Below are positions 44,814-54,893 of a stretch of 64,000 bases of DNA, in pieces. The notes beneath the pieces were generated by a model. The model was not told where the DNA came from. It ran no database searches and saw nothing but the letters and a program-made list of their open reading frames with translations. The stretch lies in NCBI GenBank assembly GCA_026702755.1, contig JAPPBX010000018.1, forward strand, positions 1 to 64,000, read 5' to 3'. A program made the translations under genes and the position numbers. The first letter of the stretch is position 1. Every line of letters begins with the position of its first letter. This DNA comes from Candidatus Poribacteria bacterium. GTDB lineage: Bacteria > Poribacteria > WGA-4E > WGA-3G.

Positions 44814-47188
44814 GAAGTGGGACGCACCGTTCGCATCTGTCCGCGAAGATTAAGCTGCACTTTCCAATTATTCCAGCGTGGTAGTAATACTGAACTCAAC
44901 GTCGGTTGACGGATGCCGCGCTCCCATCGCAATGTGACAAGTTTTTCGGAAGGATGGTATTCGACGCTGAACTTCGCACCGTTGACAGAAAATTCTTTTG
45001 GATACTGTGCCTCAATTTCAGCGATAGTGTCAGCGTCTATTTCTGTGAAGACCAAATCCTCCGGTGAAAGAAGTTTCCATTCCTCGGCGACCTCCACACC
45101 CAACACAACCAACCGTGAAACCAACCATTCGTGCGGTGTTAGTGCTGTTATTTCCGAGGTTTGTAGCGCGCACTGCAGGGTCCAGGCATGAATCGCCCGT
45201 GTCAGCTGCTCACCAGCACCAGGGAACACGGTTCCGGAGAGAATAAGCGATGCCAACGCCTCTCTCAGCAACGCCCCACGTAGCGGTCGCCGTTCGCGTC
45301 CGATCTCCCTTCCCGCATATTCGGTTACCACCTCTGCGACGATGTCTTCGCCTTCAAGTCTCGGTGTGGTAACCTGAGAAGTTCCGATTCCTGCATCAAC
45401 GAGGTCAGTAAAAGCGCAAGGCATGGCAGTACGTCCCATCAATTGAACGCGTGTGCCTTTCCCAATACCAACAGTTTCCAGAATCAAAGCGGCGTGCTGC
45501 CCTTCCGAGAGGAGTGAATCGGAATCGAGCAAGACCTCTCCCTGTTCATTTCCCCACCCCTTCCCTTTCCGTCTTCGGACGTAGGCGCAAGCGTCCCACT
45601 CCCGTAGGAGGTAAGCGATCAGTGCCGAGCGGTCAGGTTGCGGTGATGCTTTTTCTTTGATGACAGACGGCAATTGAAAAAACGTCCTGAGCTGCGTTGC
45701 AATTCTGCGACACTCAGCGAGGGCAGTCCTATGGAGGTGATGCCGTTTCGCATCGCCGCAGCGCAACGTTCGGATTGCCGTTGTCGCATCGCACCCATCC
45801 CGAAAAAGGTCTTTCTGACGAGCGTTTTGAACCGCCTCCTGTTGTTCAGTTGACATACCGACCATACGTCGCCATAACGGCGCAGGACGTTCCAAAGTCG
45901 CAATGAGATCAACCAAATCGCGTCGGAGAGAGGGGGGAGCCTTTACCAACAATCGGGCGTGAAAGGGATCAATGGGTAATGCAGAGATTTCGGCACCTTC
46001 TGTTGTGAGCGTGCCCTCGTTAGAGAGAACCCCCCAACGCTTCAAGGCGGTTTGTGCCCGTTCCACTGCGAAATCAGGGGGCGCGTCGAGAAACGTCAAA
46101 TCCTGTGGACGATAACCCGTTGAAGCGACAGTCAACACGAATTGCGTCAAATCCTCCCGACGAATCTCTGGAGGTGTTTCCTGTTCAAGTTGCCCGTGTT
46201 CTTCCCAGAGTCTGTAGCAGATTCCCGGACCGAGGCGACCTGCACGTCCGCGACGTTGCTCAGCCGAAGCCTGCGAGATGGGACGTAATGCTAAGACAAT
46301 CCGTCGGCTTTGATGGACGCGCTGGCGCACCAATCCAGTATCCACAACAGCAGTAATCCCCGGAAGTGTGATTGATGTTTCAGCAACGTTGGTTGCGAGG
46401 ATAATTCGGCGATATTCGGGTTGCGTCTCAAATGCGAGGTCCTGGGCATCGGCGGATAAATCGCCATGGAAAGGAATGAATTCTATATTCCGCATCTTGC
46501 GAAGTGCGTCGTGACATGCGTTAATTTCACCTTTGCCCGGCAGGAAAACCAATATATTCCCTGCAGTCTCTTTGAGTGCACGCTTAATTCCATTTTCGAC
46601 GCGTTCCACCAAATTATGGGATGTCGGCACAACTGCCCCGCCAAGGTATCTCGCTTCGACAGGGTAGACGCGCCCCTCTGCACGCAGCACCTGCCCACCA
46701 ACAAATTGTGCGAGTTGTCGCGCGGCTATCGTGGCGGACATAATAACGAGTCTCGCGTCGCGTCGTTTCTTTTGGCATATCGCGAGGAACAGGTCTGTCT
46801 CTACACCGCGCTCGTGAAACTCGTCCAAGATGATAGTGCCGTATTGATCCAATTCCGGTCCAGCGGCATATCGCAGAGCAACACCGGGCGTGACAAAACG
46901 GATGCGGGTTAGCGTATCCGAGCCAACATCCTCAAATCGCACCGTATAACCGACTGAATGTCCCAGTGGTTCGCCACGCTGCTGGGCAACCCACCGTGCG
47001 AGTGAACGGCATGCAACGCGTCTCGGTTCAACAACAAGCACCGGTTTATCTGATAGCGCAGCGCACCACGGCGGAACTTGTGTCGATTTTCCACTGCCAG
47101 TTGGTGCCACAATCACCACGGGACCTTCCGCTATCGCATCCTGAAATGTTGTCTTCAATTCTGTAATCGGAAGATTCGTTTCCTTCAT
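44810..47188 (-). CDS. hrpB: ATP-dependent RNA helicase HrpB
   Basis: The 792-residue DEAH-box helicase has Walker A APTGSGKST (about residues 29-37), DEFHERG, MSATIAARQ, TNVAETSITLPG and motif VI QRRGRAGR. It also has the extended C-terminal part of the HrpB family (SVLLPRWNNWKVQLNLRGQM near the end). The length is close to the usual 800-840. HrpB is a cytosolic helicase of uncertain physiological role. I chose the ATG at 47188 because the frame upstream starts only with TTG and has no ribosome site. It is convergent with the TolB gene and appears to be a stand-alone gene. Confidence 0.92.
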   Translation of the reverse strand: MKETNLPITELKTTFQDAIAEGPVVIVAPTGSGKSTQVPPWCAALSDKPVLVVEPRRVACRSLARWVAQQRGEPLGHSVGYTVRFEDVGSDTLTRIRFVTPGVALRYAAGPELDQYGTIILDEFHERGVETDLFLAICQKKRRDARLVIMSATIAARQLAQFVGGQVLRAEGRVYPVEARYLGGAVVPTSHNLVERVENGIKRALKETAGNILVFLPGKGEINACHDALRKMRNIEFIPFHGDLSADAQDLAFETQPEYRRIILATNVAETSITLPGITAVVDTGLVRQRVHQSRRIVLALRPISQASAEQRRGRAGRLGPGICYRLWEEHGQLEQETPPEIRREDLTQFVLTVASTGYRPQDLTFLDAPPDFAVERAQTALKRWGVLSNEGTLTTEGAEISALPIDPFHARLLVKAPPSLRRDLVDLIATLERPAPLWRRMVGMSTEQQEAVQNARQKDLFRDGCDATTAIRTLRCGDAKRHHLHRTALAECRRIATQLRTFFQLPSVIKEKASPQPDRSALIAYLLREWDACAYVRRRKGKGWGNEQGEVLLDSDSLLSEGQHAALILETVGIGKGTRVQLMGRTAMPCAFTDLVDAGIGTSQVTTPRLEGEDIVAEVVTEYAGREIGRERRPLRGALLREALASLILSGTVFPGAGEQLTRAIHAWTLQCALQTSEITALTPHEWLVSRLVVLGVEVAEEWKLLSPEDLVFTEIDADTIAEIEAQYPKEFSVNGAKFSVEYHPSEKLVTLRWERGIRQPTLSSVLLPRWNNWKVQLNLRGQMRTVRPTS

Positions 47189-47224
47189 AACGGCTATTAT
47201 AACCGATAGCCGATTAGGTATCAA

Positions 47225-47732
47225 GAGGTGTGATTTTATAAGGAAATGGCGAGAAACAAGAGTCAGCGACCCACAAGCGTCTGTAATCCTGATAATCCTT
47301 GAATTCTGGTTCAGACGATTAAGATCGCACCTTCCTCAATAAAATTCCTAACCGTCATAAACTTACATTTGCTAACACTAACAATTTCAGGGTCATTCAA
47401 TTTTAGATAAATTCTCGGATTATCTCAATTTTTGAATTTTCTTTTTCAAGTCCGGTGCGGTTGGGAAACCGCACCATAGGCATCAATTTAGGGATTTTTC
47501 GAGGCATTTTGTAACACCATCTTTACAAATGCCGCCCCTACGGGGCTTTATCTTTTTTCATTCCCATTTCTACACAGATACCATCCCTACGGGATTCAAG
47601 AGGTTTTTGAACACTTCAAAGTTTCTGTGTAAAACTCGGTTCGGTTGGGAAACCGAACCTACCGGGCTTGGGGGTCCAAAATTGGACTCAAAAATGGAGA
47701 ATTGAATAGCCCTGCCAACAATCTCAAACGCT
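47225..47732. repeat. Repeat-bearing intergenic region
   Basis: The first 200 bases show nothing recognisable. From 47450 there is a GCGGTTGGGAAACCGC hairpin, CATAGGCATCAATTTAG, CCCCTACGGGG and CCCTACGGGAT repeats, and a second hairpin at about 47640. No gene is seen. Confidence 0.5.
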
Positions 47733-47762
47733 CTTGACATTTCCGCCCGTTTCTGATATTAT
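47733..47762 (+). promoter_or_regulatory. Sigma-70-like promoter of the TPR/propeller gene
   Basis: TTGACA (47733-47738), an 18-base spacer, TATTAT (47757-47762), about 40 bases before the ATG. Confidence 0.6.
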
Positions 47763-47802
47763 AACTCCATATCTACCAATTGACGTTCTAAAGGAAAAGA
47801 TT

Positions 47803-49848
47803 ATGTCGCATCAGAAATTCGTAAAACACACGCATACAAAAAAACAGAAAGCTTACCGATTATTTGCATTGATAGTTCCTGCCATCCTATTACTCTGTCA
47901 GTCCCCTGTTTACAGCGAACAGTATGTCATTGTTGAAAGTGAAAACGGTGACAGACTCACAGGGACTTGGATCGGGGGAACCGATACCCACTTTGAAATA
48001 GAGTACAATGGACAAGTTTTACAACTTCCAGTGGTAGGGTATACCCTCAAGTTCACATCAAATTTAGCAAATGTTCCGGATGGAACTGCCACGAAGTATT
48101 ATAACAGGGGAATTGATTTACTGGAGATGGGGCTCCCTGAATTAGCACAACGACGATTTGAAGAGGCAATCGAAGAATATCCAAAATATCCGGCTGCGCA
48201 CTACCAACTCGGATTACTTTACAAAGCAAATGGCGACACCGCAAACGCACTGGAAAGATTTCGTTCTACAGCACTCCTTGATGCCCCAAGTTTCGCCCTC
48301 GTCCCACTCTTCCATGAGTTTGGAGATATTGCCCTTGCCAATGAAGATTATGCTGTGGCAGTGGATAGTTACCAATTGATTCTAACCTATTATCCAGAAC
48401 ACACGGACGTACCAATGCTAAGCTACCTCACCGGATTTCTGCTCGTCGAACAATTGGAGGACCAAAATGCCGGACTACTTCTTCTTGAATCGGCAATCAA
48501 AGAATATCCTGACATGGCGGGACATGAAAAAGCACTATTCCTGATTGGAAAACTACAAGCAGAAACAGGTGAGTTGGAAAATGCGCTGCATACTTTGGAC
48601 GGGTTTGTTACGCGCTATCCGGGAAGCGAATGGATTTACGATGCACACCTCATCCGTGCGGCTGCCTATCTGAAACTCGGTAGACTGGAAGAAGCCGCAA
48701 GTGAAGCGATCCTCGTTGATGAGATCAGCAACGATGAGAAAATAGAGGAACGCGCAAAAGAGATTCTGGACCAGACGAAGTGGACTGTTTACACCGATGC
48801 AGATGGGCTTCCCGATAACCATATCCAAGCGATTACCACCGATGGTACACGACTATGGATAGGGACCCCAAAAGGTGTAATGGTGTTTGAAACCGTGCAC
48901 GGTAAATGGATACCGATTGAAGGACAGGCGCAGCTGATTAACACTGCCTTAGAGAATGTGCCGGATGTGAGAGCCATCGCTGCGAACGAACAGGAAGTGT
49001 GGGTGGGGACGCGTTTTCAAGGTGTTGTTCATTACAGCAAGTTAACAGGCAAAATTGAGGTTTACTTCCTGTCGGAAGGTCTCCCCGCGTGGGTCAAAGA
49101 CATCAAGATGGACGAAATGGAGGTTTGGTTCGCTACAGATGTTGGAATTATACGTAAGATTCGTGGCAGTGATGGACCCCCTCTCCATTATAACACTTTC
49201 AACAGTGATCTACCCGCGGATGATATAGAAACTTTGTTACTAACGCCTAAAACATGTTGGGCTACCTCAGCAGATGGTGTTATCGGAATATTTGACCGAG
49301 AAATTGAGGGGTGGGATTCCTATCATTCCACTGCTCTCCGAGAAGGTATGACAATCGTTGGACTTGATACGGCAGAAGAGCAGCTGCTTTTTACGTGGTT
49401 CAACGCTGACGAAAAATCCAACGGTTTTTTTCGAGCAGATATGGACGGTGGGAACGGAAAATCGACAACACTCGACACAGGCATAGAAGATGAAAACGAT
49501 TTAAGAAACATTTACATCAGGGGTGCCTTAGACACTTCACCTATAGTTCAAAAAAATCCCGAGGAAATACCGGTAGAAGAAGCACCGGACCCAACAATAT
49601 CCGAATTTTCGTCGGAAATAGCAGGATTAGAAATAGAACCACCGCCTCCCAAACCACCAATTCCGTTAGTGCTGTGGATAACAACGAACGATGATTTTTA
49701 CACGTATCACACACGCTCTCAGGCGTGGGAGTATGTAGCAATGCCTCAGATAACCAGAGGTGAATTGACAACAAAAGCCCTTGTGGTAATGAACAATAGG
49801 GTATGGATAGCAACCAGTAACGGCTTAGTAAGCACGAGTGTTCAATGA
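47803..49848 (+). CDS. Secreted TPR and beta-propeller protein
   Basis: The start is the ATG at 47803 behind AAAGGAAAAG. The 681 residues comprise a signal peptide or N-terminal anchor (about 20-38), a small beta domain (about 40-75, ENGDRLTGTWIGGTDTHFEI), about six tetratricopeptide repeats (about 90-320, LPELAQRRFEEAIEEYPKYP), and a C-terminal region with propeller-like blades (about 330-681; ITTDGTRLWIGTPKGVMVFE, TNDDFYTYHTRSQAWEYVAM). The blades resemble two-component-regulator propellers. A scaffold or sensor role outside the cytoplasm is plausible. It lacks the W-G tag. It has its own promoter. Confidence 0.75.
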   Translation: MSHQKFVKHTHTKKQKAYRLFALIVPAILLLCQSPVYSEQYVIVESENGDRLTGTWIGGTDTHFEIEYNGQVLQLPVVGYTLKFTSNLANVPDGTATKYYNRGIDLLEMGLPELAQRRFEEAIEEYPKYPAAHYQLGLLYKANGDTANALERFRSTALLDAPSFALVPLFHEFGDIALANEDYAVAVDSYQLILTYYPEHTDVPMLSYLTGFLLVEQLEDQNAGLLLLESAIKEYPDMAGHEKALFLIGKLQAETGELENALHTLDGFVTRYPGSEWIYDAHLIRAAAYLKLGRLEEAASEAILVDEISNDEKIEERAKEILDQTKWTVYTDADGLPDNHIQAITTDGTRLWIGTPKGVMVFETVHGKWIPIEGQAQLINTALENVPDVRAIAANEQEVWVGTRFQGVVHYSKLTGKIEVYFLSEGLPAWVKDIKMDEMEVWFATDVGIIRKIRGSDGPPLHYNTFNSDLPADDIETLLLTPKTCWATSADGVIGIFDREIEGWDSYHSTALREGMTIVGLDTAEEQLLFTWFNADEKSNGFFRADMDGGNGKSTTLDTGIEDENDLRNIYIRGALDTSPIVQKNPEEIPVEEAPDPTISEFSSEIAGLEIEPPPPKPPIPLVLWITTNDDFYTYHTRSQAWEYVAMPQITRGELTTKALVVMNNRVWIATSNGLVSTSVQ

Positions 49849-49881
49849 AATCTGTTCATAAGCGTGTGAACATAAAAAACT

Positions 49882-50742
49882 ATGCAACCGACATCCACAA
49901 AACTTATCACGCGTTGGTCAGACGCTAAACCCGCCCAGGTCAAAGACGAATTGGTTGTTGAAGAACCACTGGAAATTCGGGTGGGGCAACAGAGTTTGAT
50001 CGTTGTGATGCGGACTCCCGGACACGATTTTGAACTCGCCGCAGGTTTTCTGTATACGGAAAGCCTCATAACTTCTGGCGATGACATCGAAATCATTGCC
50101 TATTGTGATGAAGAGAGTTCTGAAATGCAGCCTGCCGGTTTATCGTCGTTGCAGAATATCGTCAATGTTCGCCTTGTGAAAGAACTGGACCTTGAGACAC
50201 AATCGGGTTGGCAACGGAATTTTCACGCGAATGCAAGCTGCGGACTCTGTGGCAAAATGACGATTGAATCTGTGCGGCAGCAGGTGTCGCCACTGAATTC
50301 GGGATTCCGTGTGAATCAAGATGTCTTCTATAAACTCAACGATCGATTAAGGAAAGCACAATCCGTTTTTGAAAAAACAGGTGGACTCCACGCCGCGGGG
50401 TTATTCAATGAAGCGGGTGAACTTCTAATTGTCAGAGAGGACATCGGTAGACACAACGCCGTCGATAAAGTCATTGGACAAGCAGTATTGGCTGACTTGG
50501 TGCCACTTGACCGTCATATTCTGATGGTAAGTGGTCGTGCGAGTTTTGAAATCGTGCAGAAGGCACTCTTTGCCCGCATCCCGATTATTGTTGCGGTTTC
50601 CGCGGCATCGACACTCGCGGTTGACCTTGCCAAGGAGGGTAACCTCACGTTAGTAGGCTTCATGCGCGGGCAGAGCATGGCGGTCTATAGCTGCCCGGAG
50701 CGGATTTGCCGTGCAGAGCGAGAAAACGAAAAAGATGTGTAG
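49882..50742 (+). CDS. fdhD: Sulfurtransferase FdhD, formate dehydrogenase maturation
   Basis: The 286-residue protein matches FdhD: RTPGHDFELAAGFLYTE, the active-site loop NASCGLCGK with the CxxC pair (about residues 130-135), TGGLHAAGLF, REDIGRHNAVDKVIG, VSGRASFEIVQKA and STLAVDLA. FdhD moves sulfur from IscS to the molybdenum cofactor of formate dehydrogenase in the cytosol. No formate dehydrogenase is encoded in the window. The ATG at 49882 has only a weak ribosome site; it begins 33 bases after the preceding stop. Confidence 0.94.
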   Translation: MQPTSTKLITRWSDAKPAQVKDELVVEEPLEIRVGQQSLIVVMRTPGHDFELAAGFLYTESLITSGDDIEIIAYCDEESSEMQPAGLSSLQNIVNVRLVKELDLETQSGWQRNFHANASCGLCGKMTIESVRQQVSPLNSGFRVNQDVFYKLNDRLRKAQSVFEKTGGLHAAGLFNEAGELLIVREDIGRHNAVDKVIGQAVLADLVPLDRHILMVSGRASFEIVQKALFARIPIIVAVSAASTLAVDLAKEGNLTLVGFMRGQSMAVYSCPERICRAERENEKDV

Positions 50743-50835
50743 ACAAATTTTTCTATCCTTTTGCGGTGGGATGTCTCTATAAGGGTAAAAGGAAATCGGG
50801 CTTACAAACCCCTTCTACAAAGGAGTAAAATTATC

Positions 50836-51120
50836 ATGAGTTTCATTTTAGAGGGCATCCAAAATCTTGTTAATTTGTTATTTTTTGTGGCTATAGTTGG
50901 CACTTTAGTGGTTTCGTGGATATATGCCAGTCGGTTGAAAAAACAGTACGGCGCGGACTTCCCATGGAATAAAACGGCGGTTATCGTCGGGATTGAAGTC
51001 TTGCTTTGGATCGGATTTACCATTTTCTGGGGATTCGTTAAAGCGTTCTGGGTGCCAATTCTCATTGTCGCTATTATAGCCATTGTGCTTATTTCGCGAA
51101 AGAAGCGGAAATATGTCTGA
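50836..51120 (+). CDS. Small membrane protein, unknown function
   Basis: The start is the ATG at 50836 behind AAAGGAGTAAAAT. The 94 residues contain three predicted membrane helices (about 13-32, 48-66, 70-86) and a basic tail (SRKKRKYV). No family is recognised. Confidence 0.65.
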   Translation: MSFILEGIQNLVNLLFFVAIVGTLVVSWIYASRLKKQYGADFPWNKTAVIVGIEVLLWIGFTIFWGFVKAFWVPILIVAIIAIVLISRKKRKYV

Positions 51121-51185
51121 ATATGGTCAAACGAAGGCGCGTTAAGAAAGCGCGCCAACTAAAACAAACCTAAGGAGAAACAGAT

Positions 51186-52238
51186 ATGAGTCGGACAGGG
51201 AGAGCCGTGGTCGCGTGCGGCAAAGATTTTGAGATTCGTGAATACCCGGTCCCCGAACCTGAACCGAATACAGTGCTACTTCGTCAGGAACTCGCAGGTA
51301 TCTGCGGGACTGATCTGCATAACTGGCAGAACGGTTTCCAGCAGGAAGTACTGTTGGGACATGAAAACGTCGGCATCATTGAGGCACTCGGTGAAGGTGT
51401 GGAAACCGATTATGTCGGTAAACCGGTGAAAGAAGGAGACAGGGTTATTTTCGCCCCCGGAACAAACTACGGTGCCTACGGTTTCCAATGGAATCCAGAC
51501 GAGGCACCACACTTTCGCGGTGGGTTCGCGGATTATATGTATCTCAACTATCCGAATACCTGCTTTATGAAAACCGACGCTTCTCCTGAGGTCGCAGTGC
51601 TAACGGAGCCTTTCACTGTTGGTGTTCATGCCGCAATGCGCGGAGAAATAAAACTCGGTGACACCGTCGTTGTACAAGGTTCCGGTGCTATTGGGCTTGT
51701 GACGCTTGCATGCGCGAAATTGAGCGGTGCTGCGAAAGTAATTATGGTGGGTGGACCCGCCGGACGACTGGAACTCGCCAAACGGCTCGGTGCGGACGTA
51801 ACAATTGATATTGAAGAGGTCACCTCTCCCGAAGAGCGGACGGAATTTGTGATGGCGGAAACCCCGCGCAAAGAGGGCGCGGATGTTGTCTTTGAATGTG
51901 CGGGTTTTCTCCCCGCTACACCAGAAGGATTGGGGTACACCCGACGCAGCGGCACCTTTGTTGAAGTCGGTCACTTTGTGGATATGGGTTCAATTGACTT
52001 CAACATTAACCAATTGCTGATGCGCAAAAACCTTCGGGTCGAAGCCATCTGGGGCAGCAGTTATGAACACTTCGTTCGCGGCTTACCGCTCCTTGAACAG
52101 AGTGGATTGCCCTTTGCCGACATGATTAGTCACCAGCTGCCGCTCTCACAGGTCGCAGATGGTTTTCACGCACTCAATGGGGACTACCGTATTAAGGGTG
52201 AAACAGCGATTAAAATTGCGGTTCGAGCTGAAGAATAG
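51186..52238 (+). CDS. Zinc-type medium-chain alcohol/polyol dehydrogenase
   Basis: The 350-residue protein has the MDR fold: an N-terminal GroES-like domain with the catalytic-zinc cysteine in AGICGTDLHNW (about residues 36-46), LLGHENVG, and a Rossmann domain with GSGAIGLVTLACAKLSGAAK. NAD(P)-dependent oxidation of an alcohol or sugar alcohol is likely. The four-cysteine structural-zinc loop of the family is not seen; that loop here is VIFAPGTNYGAYGFQW. The ATG follows AAGGAGAAACAGAT. It heads a run with the Gfo/Idh/MocA and sugar isomerase genes, which suggests breakdown of a sugar or polyol. Confidence 0.88.
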   Translation: MSRTGRAVVACGKDFEIREYPVPEPEPNTVLLRQELAGICGTDLHNWQNGFQQEVLLGHENVGIIEALGEGVETDYVGKPVKEGDRVIFAPGTNYGAYGFQWNPDEAPHFRGGFADYMYLNYPNTCFMKTDASPEVAVLTEPFTVGVHAAMRGEIKLGDTVVVQGSGAIGLVTLACAKLSGAAKVIMVGGPAGRLELAKRLGADVTIDIEEVTSPEERTEFVMAETPRKEGADVVFECAGFLPATPEGLGYTRRSGTFVEVGHFVDMGSIDFNINQLLMRKNLRVEAIWGSSYEHFVRGLPLLEQSGLPFADMISHQLPLSQVADGFHALNGDYRIKGETAIKIAVRAEE

Positions 52239-52330
52239 GCGAATATTGGGGCATATCGGATTTGTAAACGCGCTTTTTAAGTGTATATACATTGCGTGCT
52301 GATACAGCGCGCCTATAGGAGACATCATTA

Positions 52331-53350
52331 ATGGCAAAAACGTATCGAATTGGCTTTGCATCTCTTGTACATGATCATGTCTGGGGTGAACTTGGCCACT
52401 GGCAGGCACATCCAAACGTTGAAATTGTCGCTGCAGGCGATGTCAATGCGGAATTACGCTCCCAGTTCAGCACAGAAACTGGTGTTGAAAATGTCTATAA
52501 TTCTTGGCAAGAAATGGTGGAGAACGAGGAATTAGACATCCTCCAGGTGTCAGCCGAGAACAACGCTGGAGCCGACATCGTTGAAGCTGCAGCGGCGAAG
52601 GGTATCCACGTCGTTTCAGAAAAACCGATGGCGGCGCGTCTCTCCCAAGCAGATCAGATGCTTGCTGCTGCCGAGAACGCTGGCACCTTGTTGATGGTGA
52701 ACTGGCCCACCGCATGGAGTCCTGCACTCAACACCGCAATGGATCTTATCAAAGACGGTGCTATCGGTGATCTTTTCTACTTCAAATGGCGCTCTGCACA
52801 CAACGGACCGAAGGAAATCGGATGCTCCCGCTACTTCTACGAGTGGCTCTACGACGAAGAGAAAAACGGTGCTGGTGCGTTGATGGATTACTGTTGTTAT
52901 TGCGCTGATATGTGTGCTTACCTCCTTGGCACCCCACAGCAAGTGACTGCCTTCCGTGGTACCTTCGTCAAAGACTACCCGATTCCCGACGATAACGCTG
53001 TCATTGTCATGAAATACGGTAATGCCTTCGGAATTACGGAAGCGTCTTGGACACAGAAAGTCGGTTATGTCACACCGAACCCAGTAGTTTATGGCACTGA
53101 GGGTGCGCTGATGGTCAGCGGAAACGAAGTACACCTGCATCCAGCAGGTAGCGATGCCGAAGTGATAACACCTGAACCACTCCCAGAGGGCAGACGTAAC
53201 GCCGCAGAATACTTCATTCACTGTTTAGAGACGGACGAACCCGTTGAAGGCTTGTGCAGCCCCAAAGTGAGTCGGGATGCCCAAGAAATCCTTGAAGCAG
53301 GTTTGGTGTCAGCAGATAGTGGGCAGGTCGTCAACTTGCCGATGTCATAA
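52331..53350 (+). CDS. Gfo/Idh/MocA family oxidoreductase
   Basis: The 339-residue protein has an N-terminal Rossmann part (GDVNAELRSQF, with the EKPMA motif in HVVSEKPMAARL, about residues 95-106) and the alpha/beta C-terminal domain. It is NAD(P)-dependent and acts on sugars, inositols or derived acids; the exact substrate cannot be read. A tract of cysteines (DYCCYCADMCAYLL, about 187-200) is unusual and could bind metal. The start at 52331 follows ATAGGAGACATCATTA, 92 bases after the dehydrogenase. Confidence 0.9.
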   Translation: MAKTYRIGFASLVHDHVWGELGHWQAHPNVEIVAAGDVNAELRSQFSTETGVENVYNSWQEMVENEELDILQVSAENNAGADIVEAAAAKGIHVVSEKPMAARLSQADQMLAAAENAGTLLMVNWPTAWSPALNTAMDLIKDGAIGDLFYFKWRSAHNGPKEIGCSRYFYEWLYDEEKNGAGALMDYCCYCADMCAYLLGTPQQVTAFRGTFVKDYPIPDDNAVIVMKYGNAFGITEASWTQKVGYVTPNPVVYGTEGALMVSGNEVHLHPAGSDAEVITPEPLPEGRRNAAEYFIHCLETDEPVEGLCSPKVSRDAQEILEAGLVSADSGQVVNLPMS

Positions 53351-53403
53351 ACGAATATAAGCGCGTTTCCAAATCGCGCCCACAGGAGCATCTGGAGAAT
53401 TTT

Positions 53404-54162
53404 ATGAGTGATAGAATTCCGATCGCATTACAACTGTATTCCGTCAGAGACGACTGTGCTGGTGACTTATCTTTGACGCTCCAAGCTGTCGCGCAGATGG
53501 GTTATGAAGGTGTTGAGTTTGCTGGTTACTATGACCGGACTGCCGAAGAATTACGCGGGATGTGCGATGACCTTGGATTGAAAGTTGCTGGGACGCATAC
53601 AGGGATAAACACACTTCTCGGTGATGAACTCGCTGAGACGGTCGAGTTTAACCAGACGCTCGGCAATCCGTATCTGATTGTGCCGGGATTACCCGGAGAA
53701 TACCAAGGTTCTCGGCAGGCATGGCTTGATACCTCAGAAGTTTTCAACAGCATTGCTGAAAAAATCGCTGACCAAGGGATGTTCACCGGTTATCACAACC
53801 ACACGGGCGAATTCACACCCATGGATGGCGAGATCCCATGGGATATATTCGGCAGTAACACCCGCGACGATGTCGTGATGCAAATTGACATCGGTCATGC
53901 CCTTCGCGCCGGTGCCGACCCTGTATCCTTTATTGAACGCTACCCCGGTAGATCAAAAGTGGTGCATCTAAAAGAGTATTCCGCCACGAATGACAAAGCA
54001 AACGTCGGTGAAGGCGAAATTCCGTGGGACGCTGTGTTCCGTGCCTGTGAAACCGTCGGTGGCACCGAATGGTACATCGTTGAGCAGGAAAGTTACGCCT
54101 ATCCGCCGATTGAATGTGCTGAACGTTGCATTGAAAATCTACGAAAGATGGGGAAAATTTAG
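53404..54162 (+). CDS. Sugar phosphate isomerase/epimerase family protein
   Basis: The 252-residue TIM-barrel protein belongs to the xylose-isomerase-like/AP endonuclease 2 superfamily. Markers are IALQLYSVRDDC at the N-terminus, GYEGVEFAGYY, GYHNHTGEF, QIDIGHALRAGADP and YIVEQESY. It probably isomerises or epimerises a sugar, or dehydrates a sugar derivative, in the same pathway as the two oxidoreductases before it (53-base gap). His and Glu/Asp positions for a divalent metal are kept. Confidence 0.88.
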   Translation: MSDRIPIALQLYSVRDDCAGDLSLTLQAVAQMGYEGVEFAGYYDRTAEELRGMCDDLGLKVAGTHTGINTLLGDELAETVEFNQTLGNPYLIVPGLPGEYQGSRQAWLDTSEVFNSIAEKIADQGMFTGYHNHTGEFTPMDGEIPWDIFGSNTRDDVVMQIDIGHALRAGADPVSFIERYPGRSKVVHLKEYSATNDKANVGEGEIPWDAVFRACETVGGTEWYIVEQESYAYPPIECAERCIENLRKMGKI

Positions 54163-54164
54163 GT

Positions 54165-54893
54165 TTGCTGGCATCTGAGGCACCGCGTTCCGATAGTGTT
54201 GAAACAGACCTTCTGCTCTGGTGGGAAGATTTCTATCTCCCTGTTTTCGAGTACGTCCTTCCGAAAATGGGGATCTTGGAAGGGAAAAGGATCCTTGAAC
54301 TCGGCACCGGCACAGGCGGGACCGCAACACTACTGGCGAAACGCGGTGCCTCTGTTGTTGGAATTGATCTACTGCCTTTTCGACTCGCTGAAGCACAGGC
54401 GCGAGCTACGGAACACAACGTCGCTGAGGAAGTTAATTTTGCCCTGATGGACGCGATGCACCTCGCCTTTCCAGATAATACCTTTGATTTTATTATCTCC
54501 AAATCTGTGTTGGTTTTTACAGAACACAGCCACATTGCGAAAGAGTGCTATCGTGTTCTCAAGCCGGGGGGTAAGGCGATCTTCATGGAAAACATGCGCT
54601 ACCACCCAGCGGTGTGGCTGTATCGAAAAATGTTTCTTAAGTATTCTGGCAAGCTGCGTTATTTTTCAATGCGGGACATTGAAACAGTCGGTGCTGAATT
54701 TGAGCAGTTAGAGCATCGTGAGTTTCATCTCACTGCAGTGAGCGCGCTGTTCTGGCAGAAATGCATTACTATTCCACTGTTCTATAGGGGAACCCTCCGC
54801 GTTTTCAAGGCGATTGACACATTTCTCCTTAAATATCTACCATTCCTCAAGCGGTTCTGTTGGATCACCGCGATGATTTGCCATAAAGTGTAG
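54165..54893 (+). CDS. Class I SAM-dependent methyltransferase
   Basis: The 242-residue protein has the SAM-binding motif ILELGTGTGGTATLLAKRGA and GIDLLP, then DAMHLAFPDNTFDFIISKS and VLKPGGKAIFMEN. It is a Methyltransf_11-type enzyme; the substrate is unknown. The start is a TTG at 54165, two bases after the isomerase stop; no ATG or GTG is available in frame, so coupling to the upstream gene is likely. A perfect hairpin overlaps its stop codon. Confidence 0.85.
   Translation: MLASEAPRSDSVETDLLLWWEDFYLPVFEYVLPKMGILEGKRILELGTGTGGTATLLAKRGASVVGIDLLPFRLAEAQARATEHNVAEEVNFALMDAMHLAFPDNTFDFIISKSVLVFTEHSHIAKECYRVLKPGGKAIFMENMRYHPAVWLYRKMFLKYSGKLRYFSMRDIETVGAEFEQLEHREFHLTAVSALFWQKCITIPLFYRGTLRVFKAIDTFLLKYLPFLKRFCWITAMICHKV

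Noticed and set aside
47189-47224. TTG start for hrpB at 47224
   Set aside because: No ribosome site, and the added 12 residues have no family counterpart; ATG at 47188 fits better.
3915-47600. CCCCTACGGGG repeats as transcription terminators
   Set aside because: They occur in clusters far from gene ends and lack T-runs; they behave as dispersed palindromic repeats.
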